Assembly: GCA_002370555.1 (NCBI GenBank)
Contig: AP014718.1
Span: forward strand, 1,178,001 to 1,242,000
DNA: 64,000 nt
Reading direction: 5' to 3'
Origin: Arthrobacter sp. Hiyo4
Lineage (GTDB): Bacteria > Actinomycetota > Actinomycetes > Actinomycetales > Micrococcaceae
Part shown: one piece after another, positions 20,177-30,465 of the stretch
How positions within the stretch are numbered: position 1 is the first letter of the stretch
Layout: the number at the start of each line of letters is the position of its first letter
The notes under the pieces: model-generated
What the model was told of the DNA's origin: nothing
The model's input: the letters and a program-made list of their open reading frames with translations, nothing else
Databases searched by the model: none
Made by a program: the position numbers and the translations under genes

Positions 20177-21023
20177 CTAGCGCCGTGCGTCCGCGGTGCC
20201 CGGCGGCCCTCGCCCGAACCCAGCGGGACGCCCGGGCCGAACACGGGGCCCGGCGTCGGACGTTTTGCCGTGATCCCGTCGCCGGAGGAGCGGTGCCGCA
20301 GCCGCCGCACCACCCACGGGACAAAGTATTCGCGGGCCCACACCAGGTCCTCGGAGCGGGCTGCCCGCCATGTGCGGGCGGGCAGGGCTTGGGCCGGAGC
20401 GGCTCAAGCGTGTGGTCCACGTTCAGCGATTCCAGCACCATGGCGGCGATGGTGTGGTGTCCCAGCGGCGAAAAATGCAGGCGGTCCTCGTCCCACATCT
20501 GCGGATCGTTCAGCTGCTTGAGCGACCACATGTCCGCGATGATGGCGTCATGGCGGGCGGCCACGGTGCGGAGGTTCTCGTTGTAGATGGCCACCTTGCT
20601 GCGGATCCGTCCCAGGACCGAGGAACCGGTATCCGGACCGTTGAACAGCACCACCGTGGCGCCGCCCATGGCCAGGATCTGGACCACTGAATCAAGTTTT
20701 TCGGCGAGGGCGTCGGGGTCGCCGCCGGGCCTGATGAGATCGTTGCCGCCGGCGGAAAGGGTTATCAGGTCCGGCTTAAGCGCCAGGCACGGTGCGAGCT
20801 GCTGGTCCACGATCTGCTGCAGCAGCCGGCCGCGGACGGCCAGGTTGGCATAGGCGAAGTCGGCCTGGCCCCGGCCCAGTTCCTCGGCCACGCGGTCCGC
20901 CCAGCCGCGGAAGCCGCCGGGGCTGGTGGGGTCAGGGTCGCCGATGCCCTCGGTGAACGAATCTCCCATTGCCACATAGCGGCTCCAGGGGTGGGCTTCA
21001 GGGACCCTGGCTGGGCTCTGCAT
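20177..21023 (-). CDS. SGNH/GDSL-type hydrolase (two apparent frameshifts)
   Basis: The N-terminal block I motif is YVAMGDSFTEGIGDPDP, with Ser as nucleophile. Block III is LSAGGNDLIRPGG. The Asp/His block V is DEDRLHFSPLGHHTIA. Past residue 195 the frame breaks at about 20380 (AAGCCCTGCC) and again at about 20210 (GAGGGCCGCC). With both repaired the C-terminus reads VWAREYFVPWVVRRLRHRSS and ends ...GTADARR at a TAG at 20179-20177, 282 residues. The start at 21023 is preferred (GAAGGAAG upstream); a GTG lies at 21041. It acts on an ester or acyl substrate that cannot be named. Confidence 0.85.
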
Positions 21024-21085
21024 GGCTTTTGCTTCCTTCACGGTCCTATCCTGCCTCCTTGCTCACAAGCTACGCCACCGTAGGT

Positions 21086-21103
21086 AGTTACCGCCGGGTA
21101 ACT
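21086..21103. promoter_or_regulatory. Inverted repeat before the esterase gene
   Basis: AGTTACC (21086-21092) and GGTAACT (21097-21103) are exact reverse complements separated by four bases, 16 bp before the esterase ATG and between divergent genes. It looks like a repressor site; no regulator gene is adjacent. Confidence 0.45.
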
Positions 21104-21118
21104 GTAAGAATGGAAACC

Positions 21119-21769
21119 ATGACTGACGCCCAAGTATTTCCCGCACCCGTTGTTGCATGGTCCCGGCCGGAGGACCAGCGCTCCGGAAAGCCGTTGCTGG
21201 TGCTGCTCCACGGCTATGGCGCCAACGAACAGGACCTGCTGAGCCTGGCGGAGATGCTGCCGCAGGAGTTTGTGGTGGCCTCGGTCCGGGCGCCGCTTCC
21301 AACCGGTCCGGGTTTCATGTGGTTCCCGCTGACCAATTCCCTCGACTACACACTCGATGCCGTCAAGGCTGGAGCCGGCTACGTGCAGGACTGGATCGAC
21401 ACCGTCAAGGCAGACCACCCGTCCGTGACGCTGCTCGGCTTCTCCATGGGAATGGCGATGGCCACCACACTGCTCCGGCAGCGCCCCGCTGACTACGCCG
21501 CCGTCGTCGGGCTTTCCGGTTTTGTGGTCAACGCGGACGGGGACCCCGCCTTCAAGGACGGCGAACTGGACGGCACAGTGCCGCTCTTCTGGGGCCGGGA
21601 CCAGCAGGACCCCGTGATCACGCCCGACAAGATCGAGTACACCATGGGCTGGGTGCGTGGGCACGTCAAGCTCACCAAGGTCCTCTACACGGGCATGTGG
21701 CACGGCATCAACCAGCAGGAAATCGGGCACGTCTCCGAGTTCCTGACGCACGAGGTGCTGAACAAATAA
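21119..21769 (+). CDS. Alpha/beta-hydrolase, phospholipase/carboxylesterase family
   Basis: A 216-residue serine hydrolase. The oxyanion segment is LLVLLHGYGANEQDLL. The nucleophile elbow is LLGFSMGMAMATTLL. The acid lies near FWGRDQQDPVI and the histidine in TGMWHGINQQEIG. This layout matches the YpfH/Abhydrolase_2 carboxylesterases that cleave short acyl esters or lysophospholipids. The substrate is not deducible. The ATG at 21110 is an alternative start. The frame is intact. It ends against a hairpin shared with the convergent S4 gene. Confidence 0.88.
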   Translation: MTDAQVFPAPVVAWSRPEDQRSGKPLLVLLHGYGANEQDLLSLAEMLPQEFVVASVRAPLPTGPGFMWFPLTNSLDYTLDAVKAGAGYVQDWIDTVKADHPSVTLLGFSMGMAMATTLLRQRPADYAAVVGLSGFVVNADGDPAFKDGELDGTVPLFWGRDQQDPVITPDKIEYTMGWVRGHVKLTKVLYTGMWHGINQQEIGHVSEFLTHEVLNK

Positions 21770-21780
21770 ACGTACGACGA

Positions 21781-21807
21781 CGGCCGGCGGCACAGTGCCA
21801 CCGGCCG
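21781..21807. terminator. Hairpin between convergent esterase and S4 genes
   Basis: CGGCCGG-c-GGCAC and GTGCC-a-CCGGCCG pair almost perfectly around one base. It sits between the two stops (21769 and 21809) and can serve both strands. No U tract. Confidence 0.6.
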
Positions 21808-21808
21808 C

Positions 21809-22084
21809 TTACGCTGTCCCCGCAGCCTGAGGCTGAGACGGGCCTGTCAGATCAGGCTTCGGGGCCACCACCTGCACGGTCTGCCCGTTGACGGTGACGG
21901 TGTCGCCGTTGTGCAACTGGCGTCCGCGGCGGTCCTCGATCTCGCCGTTGACCTTGACGAGTCCGTTTTTGATCAGCTCGGCGGCTTCCACGCCGTCTTC
22001 GACCAGGCCGGCGAGCTTCAGGAGCTGGCCGAGGCGGATCATGCTGTCGCGGATGGTGATCTCTTCAATGTCCTGGGCACTCAT
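21809..22084 (-). CDS. S4-domain RNA-binding protein (YbcJ-like)
   Basis: A 91-residue single-domain protein. Residues 12-62 form an S4 fold: MIRLGQLLKLAGLVEDGVEA, then ELIKNGLVKVNGEIEDRRGR and GDTVTVNGQTVQVV. The start MSAQDIEEITIRDS is chosen because the upstream part of the frame has no conserved look. Proteins of this size are RNA-binding accessory factors. The target is unknown. The frame is intact. Confidence 0.88.
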   Translation of the reverse strand: MSAQDIEEITIRDSMIRLGQLLKLAGLVEDGVEAAELIKNGLVKVNGEIEDRRGRQLHNGDTVTVNGQTVQVVAPKPDLTGPSQPQAAGTA

Positions 22085-22304
22085 ACAAGCAATGATGCCT
22101 GACGTTAGGTGGATCCAATGACCCGCACCCCGCAGCAGGCGGGGGCGCCTTCCGGAGGCAGCGGCCGGTAGGCTAGGAAACGCAGTTCTCTGCAACTTGT
22201 TCCTTCGCCCGCCCCGCCCGCGCCCAGCGGTGATGCACCCACGTGCAGCGGGGCCAGATACCCGCGGACCGCACCCAGCGGCCCTGTAGAAATTGGAGTC
22301 CACC

Positions 22305-23690
22305 ATGGCAGCAAAATCCGTACTCGACCAGGTCATTTCCCTTTCCAAGCGAAGGGGTTTTGTGTTCCAGGCCGGTGAAATCTACGGAGGCTCGCGCTCT
22401 GCCTGGGACTACGGGCCCCTCGGCGCCGAGCTGAAGGAAAACATCAAGCGCCAGTGGTGGCAGTCCATGGTCCGCGGCCGCGAGGACGTGGTGGGCCTGG
22501 ATTCCTCCGTCATCCTGCCCCGCCAGGTTTGGGAAGCCTCCGGGCACGTTGACGTCTTCTCGGACCCGCTCGTGGAGTGCCTCTCCTGCCACAAGCGCTA
22601 CCGTGCCGACCACCTCGAGGAAGAGTATGAGGAAAAGAAGGGCCGGCCCGCCGAGAACGGCCTGAAGGACATTGCCTGCGTCAACTGCGGCACGCGCGGC
22701 GAATGGACCGAACCCCAGGAGTTCTCCGGCCTGCTCAAGACCTTCCTCGGCCCGGTGGCCAGCGACGAAGGCATGCACTACCTGCGCCCCGAAACGGCCC
22801 AGGGCATATTCGTGAACTTCAGCAACGTCCTGACCACCTCCCGCAAGAAGCCGCCCTTCGGCATCGGCCAGATCGGCAAGTCCTTCCGGAACGAGATCAC
22901 GCCGGGCAACTTCATCTTCCGCACCCGTGAGTTCGAGCAGATGGAAATGGAGTTCTTCGTCGAGCCCGGCACGGACGAAGAGTGGCACCAGTACTGGATG
23001 AAGGAGCGCATGTCCTGGTACACCGGCCTGGGCATCCGGGAAGAGAACCTGCGCTTCTTCGAGCACCCGCTGGACAAGCTCAGCCACTACTCCAAGGGCA
23101 CCACGGACATCGAATACCGCTTCGGCTTCCAGGGCTCGGAATGGGGCGAGCTCGAAGGCATCGCCAACCGCACAGACTTCGACCTCTCCACGCACTCCAA
23201 GGCCTCCGGCCAGGACCTGAGCTACTTCAACCAGGCCACCAACGAGCGCTACACCCCGTACGTGATCGAGCCGGCCGCAGGCCTGACCCGTTCCTTCATG
23301 GCGTTCCTGGTGGACGCGTACACCGAGGATGAGGCACCCAACGCCAAGGGCGGCGTCGACGTCCGAACCGTCCTGCGCCTTGACCCGCGCCTGGCCCCCG
23401 TCAAGGCTGCGGTGTTGCCGTTGAGCCGCAACGAGGACCTCTCGCCGAAGGCCAAGGACCTGGGCGCGCAGCTGCGCAAGAACTGGAACATCGACTTCGA
23501 CGATGCCGGCGCGATCGGCCGCCGCTACCGCCGCCAGGACGAGATCGGCACCCCGTTCTGCATCACCGTGGACTTCGACACCCTCGAGGACCAGGCCGTG
23601 ACCATCCGCGAACGCGACACCATGAGCCAGGAACGCGTCTCGCTGGACAAGGTGGAAGGCTACCTGGCCGCCCGCCTGATCGGCGCCTGA
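22305..23690 (+). CDS. glyS: Glycyl-tRNA synthetase (class II, alpha2 type)
   Basis: It charges tRNA(Gly) with glycine. The protein has 461 residues, the standard length for the single-chain actinobacterial enzyme. Motif 1 region is [21 protein letters not shown] zinc cluster uses CLSCHKRY and [10 protein letters not shown]. Motif 2 is [20 protein letters not shown] with [11 protein letters not shown]. Motif 3 is [16 protein letters not shown]. The C-terminal anticodon domain runs from [13 protein letters not shown] to the end. The reading frame is intact across nearly 1.4 kb. Confidence 0.97.
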   Translation: MAAKSVLDQVISLSKRRGFVFQAGEIYGGSRSAWDYGPLGAELKENIKRQWWQSMVRGREDVVGLDSSVILPRQVWEASGHVDVFSDPLVECLSCHKRYRADHLEEEYEEKKGRPAENGLKDIACVNCGTRGEWTEPQEFSGLLKTFLGPVASDEGMHYLRPETAQGIFVNFSNVLTTSRKKPPFGIGQIGKSFRNEITPGNFIFRTREFEQMEMEFFVEPGTDEEWHQYWMKERMSWYTGLGIREENLRFFEHPLDKLSHYSKGTTDIEYRFGFQGSEWGELEGIANRTDFDLSTHSKASGQDLSYFNQATNERYTPYVIEPAAGLTRSFMAFLVDAYTEDEAPNAKGGVDVRTVLRLDPRLAPVKAAVLPLSRNEDLSPKAKDLGAQLRKNWNIDFDDAGAIGRRYRRQDEIGTPFCITVDFDTLEDQAVTIRERDTMSQERVSLDKVEGYLAARLIGA

Positions 23691-23692
23691 GC

Positions 23693-24719
23693 ATGGCCAT
23701 CGAATACCGAGAATGGCGTGAGGGCGATGACCTGACGCTGCTCGAAATCTGGGGTGGCCGGAGACCGAACAGGCCCGGCAGTTCCGCGGCGCCCTGACCG
23801 TCTCCTCGGCCGGCACGGACGGCACCCCGTGGCGCCGGACCATCGTGGCCGACGACGTCATTGACGGCGTCGGCATTCCGGTGGCGGCGGGCGTGGTTTA
23901 CGAGGCCTCGCTGCACCCGGAACGGCTGTGGGCCTACATCGAGGTGGCGCGCGATCATCGCCGCGCCGGCATCGGTGCCACGCTCCTGACCATGCTGCGC
24001 GGCGAAGCCGGGCAGGCGCCGTCGGGCGTCACCCGGCTGCGCGCGAAAGTGCAGCCGGGCACTCCGGGGCCGCGTTCGCCGAGGCGTTCGGGCTCGCGCC
24101 CATCCAGCGTTCCCGGCTGGTGGTGGTGGAGCCGGGCTCCCTGAAGCTGCCCGTGTTCCCGGCAAAGAACGACGGCGGCGGGCTGGCCAACGACGAAAAC
24201 GCCGGTTCCGACGTCGTAATGGATCTCGCTACCGGTTCCGTTGAGCTGACCGACGTCGTGGGGCGGTACTACACGTCCATCCACGGCTGGGATTCGCCGG
24301 GCGTGCTGTCGGTGGGGCAGGTGCAGAAGCTGTTCCTGGATGATCTCACCGGCGCCCACGGTGCGCTGGTGCTCCGCGCCGAGCCGGGGTCCGCCTTCGG
24401 CGCCGGGGTTTCCCCCAGCAAAAAGGGCCGGATCCGCGCCTTCGCGGTGAGCTATGCGGAGGCAGCCCAGGACCCGACGGCGGATGCCTCGGCCCAGGGC
24501 GCGAAGGCCACGGATGTGTTTGTGGGCCACGAACCCGCGCTTGAGGCAGACGACGCCGCAGGCGCCGTCCGTGACCTGCTCTCGCTCCTCGCGTACCAGC
24601 ACCCGGTCATGCTGGAACTGGACGATTCAATGACAGCGCTGCGCGCCGCCGTCGAGCCCTTGCTGGAATCCGGCAAGGCACGCCAGGCCGGTGCCGACAC
24701 GCTGATCGTCTCGGACTGA
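23693..24719 (+). CDS. GNAT-family N-acetyltransferase (two apparent frameshifts)
   Basis: The GNAT core is visible as AYIEVARDHRRAGIGATLLT followed by a helix, where RRAGIG is the acetyl-CoA pyrophosphate loop. The C-terminal half (SVELTDVVGRYYTSIHGWDS and following) looks like a second, divergent module, and the protein reaches 342 residues, about twice a single GNAT. The frame breaks at about 23757 (GGCCGG, restoring WGGPETEQARQF) and about 24075 (GGGGCCG, restoring GTSGAAFAEAFGL). It starts two bases after glyS, so the two may be coupled. Substrate unknown. Confidence 0.82.
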
Positions 24720-24727
24720 CCCCACCA

Positions 24728-24795
24728 CCCCAACTGGGTCGCAGCTAACGCTCCCAAAACGCGAAATGGCGACGTTAATTGCGACTCAGTTGGGG
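24728..24795. repeat. Intergenic inverted repeat, family copy 3
   Basis: 68 bp, from CCCCAACTGGGTCGCAG to TGCGACTCAGTTGGGG. The arms pair nearly perfectly and the inner AAAACGCGAAATGGCGACGTT matches copy 2. It sits between the stops of two convergent genes (24719 and 24800), like copy 2. Confidence 0.9.
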
Positions 24796-24799
24796 CAGG

Positions 24800-25600
24800 T
24801 CACCGGCGTTTGGGCGGCCACGGGATGAAGCCGCTGGTCGCTTCGACGTATTCCCGGTAGCCGGGCCGGCCGGACATCGCCTTTTCCGTCAGGGGCTTCC
24901 CGGTCTTCCCGGCGAGTGTCCACACCATCAGTGCCGGGGACAGGATGGTCAGGATGCCCGGCCAGGAGTCTGCGGCAATGAGGAACAGCCCCGTCCAGAT
25001 GGCCGCATCACCGAAATAGTTGGGATGCCGGGTGTACCGCCACAAACCTGTATCCAGCACTGTGCCGCGGCGGGACGGATCTTTCTTGAACCGGGCCAGC
25101 TGCCAGTCGCCCACGGTTTCGAACACAAACCCCGTCACCCACAGCAGGACGCCGAGCACGGCCACCCACCCCACAGGCCCGGCGGCGAACATCCCCACCT
25201 GCAGCGTCAGGGACACAAAAAACATCACCACGCCCTGCGGCAGGTAGACACGGCGGAGCGCATAGGCGTTCCGGGATCCCGGCGCAGGATCCAGCAGGGC
25301 CTTGTACCGCGGGTCTTCATGTCCGTCGCGCGCCCGCCACCCAATATGGCCGCCTAGCCGCAACCCCCAGACCGCCGTCAGCAGAAGCAACAGGACCCGG
25401 CGGGTGTCATCGCCCGATCCAGCCGACAGGAACCAGGACACCACGGCCACCGCAACGAAGCCCGGGCCCCACGCGACATCCATCACCGAGTGCCGGCCCT
25501 GCCGCACGGCAATACCGAACGTCAGCGCCAGGACCGCCAGGACCGCCAGCGCCGTCCAGGGCAGTGACGCGGCGAACTCCGGCCAGGGAAAAGGGCTCAC
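24800..25600 (-). CDS. DUF1295 / isoprenylcysteine methyltransferase-like membrane protein
   Basis: A 266-residue multi-spanning protein, with hydrophobic segments from residue 14 (LPWTALAVLAVLALTFGIAV) and further ones at about 45, 68, 125, 150 and 205. The signature VLDTGLWRYTRHPNYFGDA is the methyltransferase/5-alpha-reductase-type motif with Arg-His-Pro-Asn-Tyr. Members act on lipid-like substrates; the exact one is unknown. Its GTG start overlaps the stop of the hydrolase upstream (GTGA), so the two are translated together. Intact. Confidence 0.87.
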   Translation of the reverse strand: MSPFPWPEFAASLPWTALAVLAVLALTFGIAVRQGRHSVMDVAWGPGFVAVAVVSWFLSAGSGDDTRRVLLLLLTAVWGLRLGGHIGWRARDGHEDPRYKALLDPAPGSRNAYALRRVYLPQGVVMFFVSLTLQVGMFAAGPVGWVAVLGVLLWVTGFVFETVGDWQLARFKKDPSRRGTVLDTGLWRYTRHPNYFGDAAIWTGLFLIAADSWPGILTILSPALMVWTLAGKTGKPLTEKAMSGRPGYREYVEATSGFIPWPPKRR

Positions 25601-26334
25601 AGGGCCACTTCGGCTGAGGACCGGGGCACCAGTTCAGCAAGCGTGCGCGAGGCAGGGTGTGTGAATCCGGTGCGCTCGGTGAAAGCCTTCATGACAAAGC
25701 CGGTGGCAAGCGTGTGCCACAGACGGCCGCGGCGGACCATAAAGTGCCCGGCACCGTGCAGTGAAACGTACTGCATGGCGGCTGCTGTCCCGGTGGCTCG
25801 GCGCGCGAAGGCCAAGGACTGGGACGGGCTGGTCATATGGTCTCCGGTGCCGTGGACAATCAGGACCTTGCGTCCGGCGAGCGGGGCGGTGGGTGTCTCC
25901 GGGCTGAGCCACGGGCCAGCGCCACCACGGCGTCCACCTGCGGATCGTCCGCGGCACTCACGGCGGTGAGGCCGCCCATGGAGTGCCCACAAGATACACG
26001 GGAACCCCAGGGTGCTGCGCCCTGATCTGCTGGAGGGCCCAGCGGGCATCCTGCAGTGCGGACCTGTCCGGCCCGTTCCATCCACGCACGCTGTTCCGCA
26101 GGGACCACACCGCCAGCCCGTGGTCCTTCCCGGCACGGTGCAGGTGACGGGCGAACGTGACCATGCGCAGCGGGCTCAGCTGGCGGGCCTCCACGGGCTC
26201 AAAGCTGTGTGCCTTGCCCCGTGCAGGACCAGTGCCACGCCCCGCGTAGTCCCGGAAGCCGCCAGCACAGTGAGTGCCGCCTCCCGCCTCGCGGCAGGTT
26301 CGTTGGTGTGGAATTCAGTCCTGCGGTCCGTCAC
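25597..26334 (-). CDS. Alpha/beta hydrolase (three apparent frameshifts)
   Basis: The GTG at 26334 has GGGAGG upstream. The repaired protein (246 residues) reads VALVLHGGKAHSFEPVEARQ at the N-terminus, then the nucleophile elbow VYLVGHSMGGLTAVSAADD, then the acid region VLIVHGTGDHMTSPSQSL and the final histidine in SLHGAGHFMVRR. Each of the three breaks (about 26217, 25992 and 25917) is in a run of G or C. It overlaps the DUF1295 start. It is a serine hydrolase of unknown ester or peptide substrate. Confidence 0.83.
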
Positions 26335-26417
26335 GCGTGGTTCCTCCCGGTTCCTGCCATCATTTACCAACCTTAAGGCGCCGGACGTAGAGTTCAAGGT
26401 ATGAGGTTCAACTGCTG

Positions 26418-27879
26418 ATGGGCTCCGGTCACACCCACGTTTCAACAGATCATTCGGAGCCGACGGCCCAGGCGATTGCTGCCCGCCGGAAGGCAAACCG
26501 CATCCTGGCCGCGGTGCTGGTGCCGCTGACGCTTCTGACCCTGGCGGGCATGGCCATGCTGTGGCCGTCCGGGTCCAAGGACGGCATCTCCCTCGCCAAC
26601 CCCTATTCGGCGGCGCCCGGCGTCACGTTCGATACGGGCAAGATCCAGAGCGTCGTGGAAGAAAGCTGCATGCAGGGCTCCACGGCCCCGGCCAATCCTC
26701 GGACACCAGCGGCCAGCCCGCCCCCGCCGGCTCCGACTGCATGTTTGCCTTGACGGAACCGGACCAGGGCGGCAGCCCCGTCAAAGTGGTGATCAACCCG
26801 GACGTGGCACAATCCCATGGTGTGAAACCGGGGACCAGATCAGGTACCTGAACCTTTCCAACGCCCAGGGCGCCGCGGCGTCGCAGGGGTCCCCGGCCTA
26901 CATCTTCGTTGACTTCGTCCGGACCCTGCCCATCGTGACCCTGGCGCTCCTGTATGCCCTGGTGGTCATCGCGGTGGCGCGCTGGCGCGGACTCCGGGCA
27001 CTGCTGGGGCTGGTGGGCGCGTATTTCGTCCTTGCCGGCTTTATGCTGCCCGGGCTGGTGGAGGGCAAACCCCCGCTGCTGCTGGCCCTGGTGGGGTCAA
27101 CGGTGATCATGATCGGGGTCCTCTATTTTGCCCACGGATTCTCCGCGCGAACATCAACGGCGCTGCTGGGCACCATGTTCGGTCTGGGCATCACGGCACT
27201 GCTCGCGGCCTGGGCCACCGACGCCGCCAACCTCGCCGGCGTGGGCAGCCATGACGCCACCACCCTGATTAATACCTCGGCCAACATCTCCATCTCCGGG
27301 GTGATCCTGTGCGGCCTCATCATCTCCGGGCTCGGTGTCCTGAACGACGTCACCATCACCCAATCGTCCGCCGTCTGGGAACTCTACGAGTTGGCTCCCG
27401 GCACCAGCGCCCGCCAGCTCTTCACCTCCGCCATGCGGATCGGCCGGGACCACATCGCCTCCACGGTCTACACCATCGCGTTCGCCTACGCCGGCGCGGC
27501 CCTGCCCATACTGATCATTGTGATGCTGTATGACCGGCCGCTGGCGGACACCCTGACCAGTGCCGAGCTGTCCGAAGAAGTCATCCGCACGCTCGTTGGC
27601 TCCATAGGCCTGGTCCTCGCCATTCCCGTGACCACCCTCATCGCCGTGCTGGTGGTCAAGGCCACCGGCGTCCGGACGGCCGGACAGTCCGCCATCGGCC
27701 TCCCGGACGAAGACCGCCGACCCGACGGCACCTCGGGCGCCGCCGCCCTCAACGCGGACGACGTCGACGATACCGGTGCGCTGGCAGCGGCCGCCTTCGC
27801 GAGGCGGTCACGGCAGTCCACGGAGGATTCCGCCGATCCCGCCACCACCGGGAGGGGACGCCGGGTAGACCGCGGCTGA
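26418..27879 (+). CDS. YibE/F-like multi-pass membrane protein (two apparent frameshifts)
   Basis: An N-terminal anchor (residues 28-48) is followed by an outside region of about 100 residues. At least seven further membrane segments follow, beginning at FVDFVRTLPIVTLALLYALV. The family-typical LGVLNDVTITQSSAVWELYE and MRIGRDHIASTVYTIAFAYA mark the YibE/F family. The tail is Asp/Ala/Arg-rich and cytoplasmic. The frame breaks at about 26692 and about 26831; the repaired length is 487 residues. Function of the family is not established; a transport role is a guess. Confidence 0.83.
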
Positions 27880-27955
27880 ACGGGCAGCTGAACGACGCCA
27901 GGGGACCCAGATGGGCCCGGCGCGCCGATTTGCCCGCCTTTGCGACAATGGACAA

Positions 27956-29132
27956 GTGACTGTTACCGCAACGCCTCCCGCCCCAAGCTGGAACTCCCGC
28001 CCCTGAAGCTGGGCCCCATCACGGTGGACACCCCCGTGATCCTGGCTCCTATGGCGGGCATCACCAACTCCGCTTTTCGTCGTTTGTGCCGTGAATACGG
28101 CGGCGGCCTCTACGTGGCGGAGATGGTCACCTCGCGCGCCCTCGTTGAACGCACGCCCGAATCACTGCGCATCATCTCGCACGACGACGACGAAAAAGTC
28201 CGCTCCGTCCAGCTGTACGGCGTGGACCCCGTTACGGTGGGCCAGGCAGTGCGCATGCTGGTTGAAGAGGACCGTGCGGACCACATCGACCTGAACTTCG
28301 GCTGCCCCGTTCCCAAGGTGACCCGGCGCGGCGGCGGGTCCGCCCTGCCCTGGAAGACCGACCTCTTCACCTCGATCGTCCAGACCGCGGTCAAGGAAGC
28401 ATCCAAGGGCAACGTCCCGCTCACCATCAAGATGCGCAAGGGCATCGACGATGACCACCTGACGTACCTCGACGCCGGCCGGATCGCCCGCGATGCCGGG
28501 TCGCCGCCGTCGCGCTTCACGGCCGCACCGCGGCGCAGTTCTACTCCGGCCAGGCCGACTGGACCGCGATCGCCCGCCTGCGCGAGGCGCTGCCGGACAT
28601 CCCTGTGCTGGGCAACGGCGACATCTGGTCCGCTGAAGATGCCGTCCGCATGGTCCGGGAAACCGGCGTGGACGGAGTGGTGGTGGGCCGCGGCTGCCAG
28701 GGCCGCCCATGGCTGTTCGGAGACCTCATGGCGGCCTTCGAAGGAAGCGACGTCCGCCACAAGCCGGACCTGCACAAAGTGGCCGAGAGCGTCTACCGGC
28801 ATGCCGAACTGATGGTGGAAACGTTCGGTGACGAGGGCAAGGCCCTGCGGGAGATCCGCAAGCACATGGCCTGGTACTTCAAGGGTTATGTGGTGGGCAG
28901 CGAACTGCGGACCAAACTGGCCATGGTGACCAGCCTGGAGGTGCTGCGCGAGACCCTGGACCAGCTGGACCTGGACTCGCCGTACCCCGGCGTGGATGCC
29001 GAGGGCCCGCGCGGCCGCGCAGGCTCGCCCAAAAAGCCGGCCCTGCCCAAGGACTGGCTGGAATCCCGTGCCCTGAACGCCGCGCAGTCCCAGGACATCT
29101 CCGCCGCGGAGCTGGATGTTTCAGGTGGCTGA
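27956..29132 (+). CDS. dusB: tRNA-dihydrouridine synthase (two apparent frameshifts)
   Basis: FMN enzyme reducing uridines in the tRNA D-arm. The GTG at 27956 leads into [10 protein letters not shown], then [20 protein letters not shown]. Family motifs are [15 protein letters not shown], the [16 protein letters not shown] catalytic cysteine loop, [18 protein letters not shown] and [14 protein letters not shown]. Breaks at about 27984 (C run) and about 28498 (GCCGGGTC) are repaired by one base each, for 392 residues. dgt begins 17 bases before its end, so dusB-dgt is a coupled pair. Confidence 0.93.
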
Positions 29133-30413
29133 GACACGCACCACGGCACAGGCCCTGCCGGGCTACGAGGCCCACGATTCCGCCCGCTGGGTGGAGGAAC
29201 CGCCCAAAAACAACTACCGCTCCGACTTTGAGCGGGACCGCGCCCGGGTGCTGCACTCTTCCGCCCTGCGCCGCCTCGGGGCGAAAACGCAGGTAGTTGC
29301 CCCGGACACCGACGACTTCGTCCGCACCCGCCTGACCCACAGCCTCGAGGTTGCCCAGGTGGGACGGGAACTGGGCCGCGCCCTGGGCTGCGACCCGGAC
29401 GTGGTGGACACCGCCTGCCTGAGCCATGACCTGGGGCATCCGCCCTTCGGGCACAACGGCGAGTCCGCCCTGAACGAGGTGGCCCATTCCATCGGAGGCT
29501 TCGAAGGCAACGCCCAGACCCTCCGGCTCCTCACCCGGCTGGAGCCCAAGGTCCTGGCCACCGACGGGCGCCCGGCCGGCCTGAACCTCACGAGGCCAGC
29601 CTGGATGCCGCGGCGAAATACCCTTGGTCCGCGCTGAACGCGCCGGTGATCCACGGCCAGCGCACCAGCAAGTTCGGCGCCTACGAGGACGATCTGCCTA
29701 TCTTCAACTGGATCAGGGAGGGCGCGCCGGAACGCCGCTCGTGCCTGGAGGCGCAGGTCATGGACCTGGCTGACGACATTTCGTATTCGGTGCATGACGT
29801 CGAGGACGCGATCGTGGCCGGGCACTTCCAGCTGCGCTGGATGGACAACCCGGACCACCGGGCCCGTGTGGTGGGCTACGCCAAGCAGTGGTACCTCCCG
29901 CACAACGACCCCGCCGCGATCGACGCCGCCCTGGCCCGTTTGGAAGCCACCGACGTGTGGGTCCGCGAGGCCGACGGCAGCCGCAAGTCCATGGCCGCCC
30001 TGAAGAACATGACCAGCCAGCTGATCGGCCGGTTCTGCCAGAGCGCCCTGGAGGCCACGCGTGCCGTCTACGGCCCGGAAAACCTCACCCGGTACAGCGC
30101 TGAGCTGATGGTCCCGGACGAGACGGTCATGGAGATCGCGGTGATGAAGGGCCTGGCCACCACGTTTGTGATGACCACCGAACACCGCCAGCCCATCTAC
30201 GAGCGCCAGCGCGAGGTGCTGCACGCGCTGGTCACCGCCCTGAACGCCACGGGGGACCGACACCTGGAGCCCATGTTCGCGGCTGACTGGCGGGACGCGC
30301 CCGACGACGGCGCACGGCTCAGGGTGGTCATCGACCAGGTGGCGTCGCTGACAGACGGCTCGGCGCTGGCAATGTACGAACGGCTTGTGGGGAGCCTTCC
30401 CTCGCTGTGGTGA
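29116..30413 (+). CDS. dgt: Deoxyguanosinetriphosphate triphosphohydrolase-like protein (apparent frameshift)
   Basis: HD-domain dNTP triphosphohydrolase, removing triphosphate from dGTP and related nucleotides. The substrate/N-terminal part is [17 protein letters not shown]. The HD metal ligands are [29 protein letters not shown] and [18 protein letters not shown]. The frame breaks at 29596 (AGGCC for AGGGCC), restored as [14 protein letters not shown], giving 432 residues. The ATG at 29116 overlaps the dusB end. In this lineage dus, dgt and dnaG travel together, as here. Confidence 0.93.
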
Positions 30414-30465
30414 CAGACGCCATAGCGACGCGTTCGCTGTCGGACCCCGGGACTAGGATGGCTCT

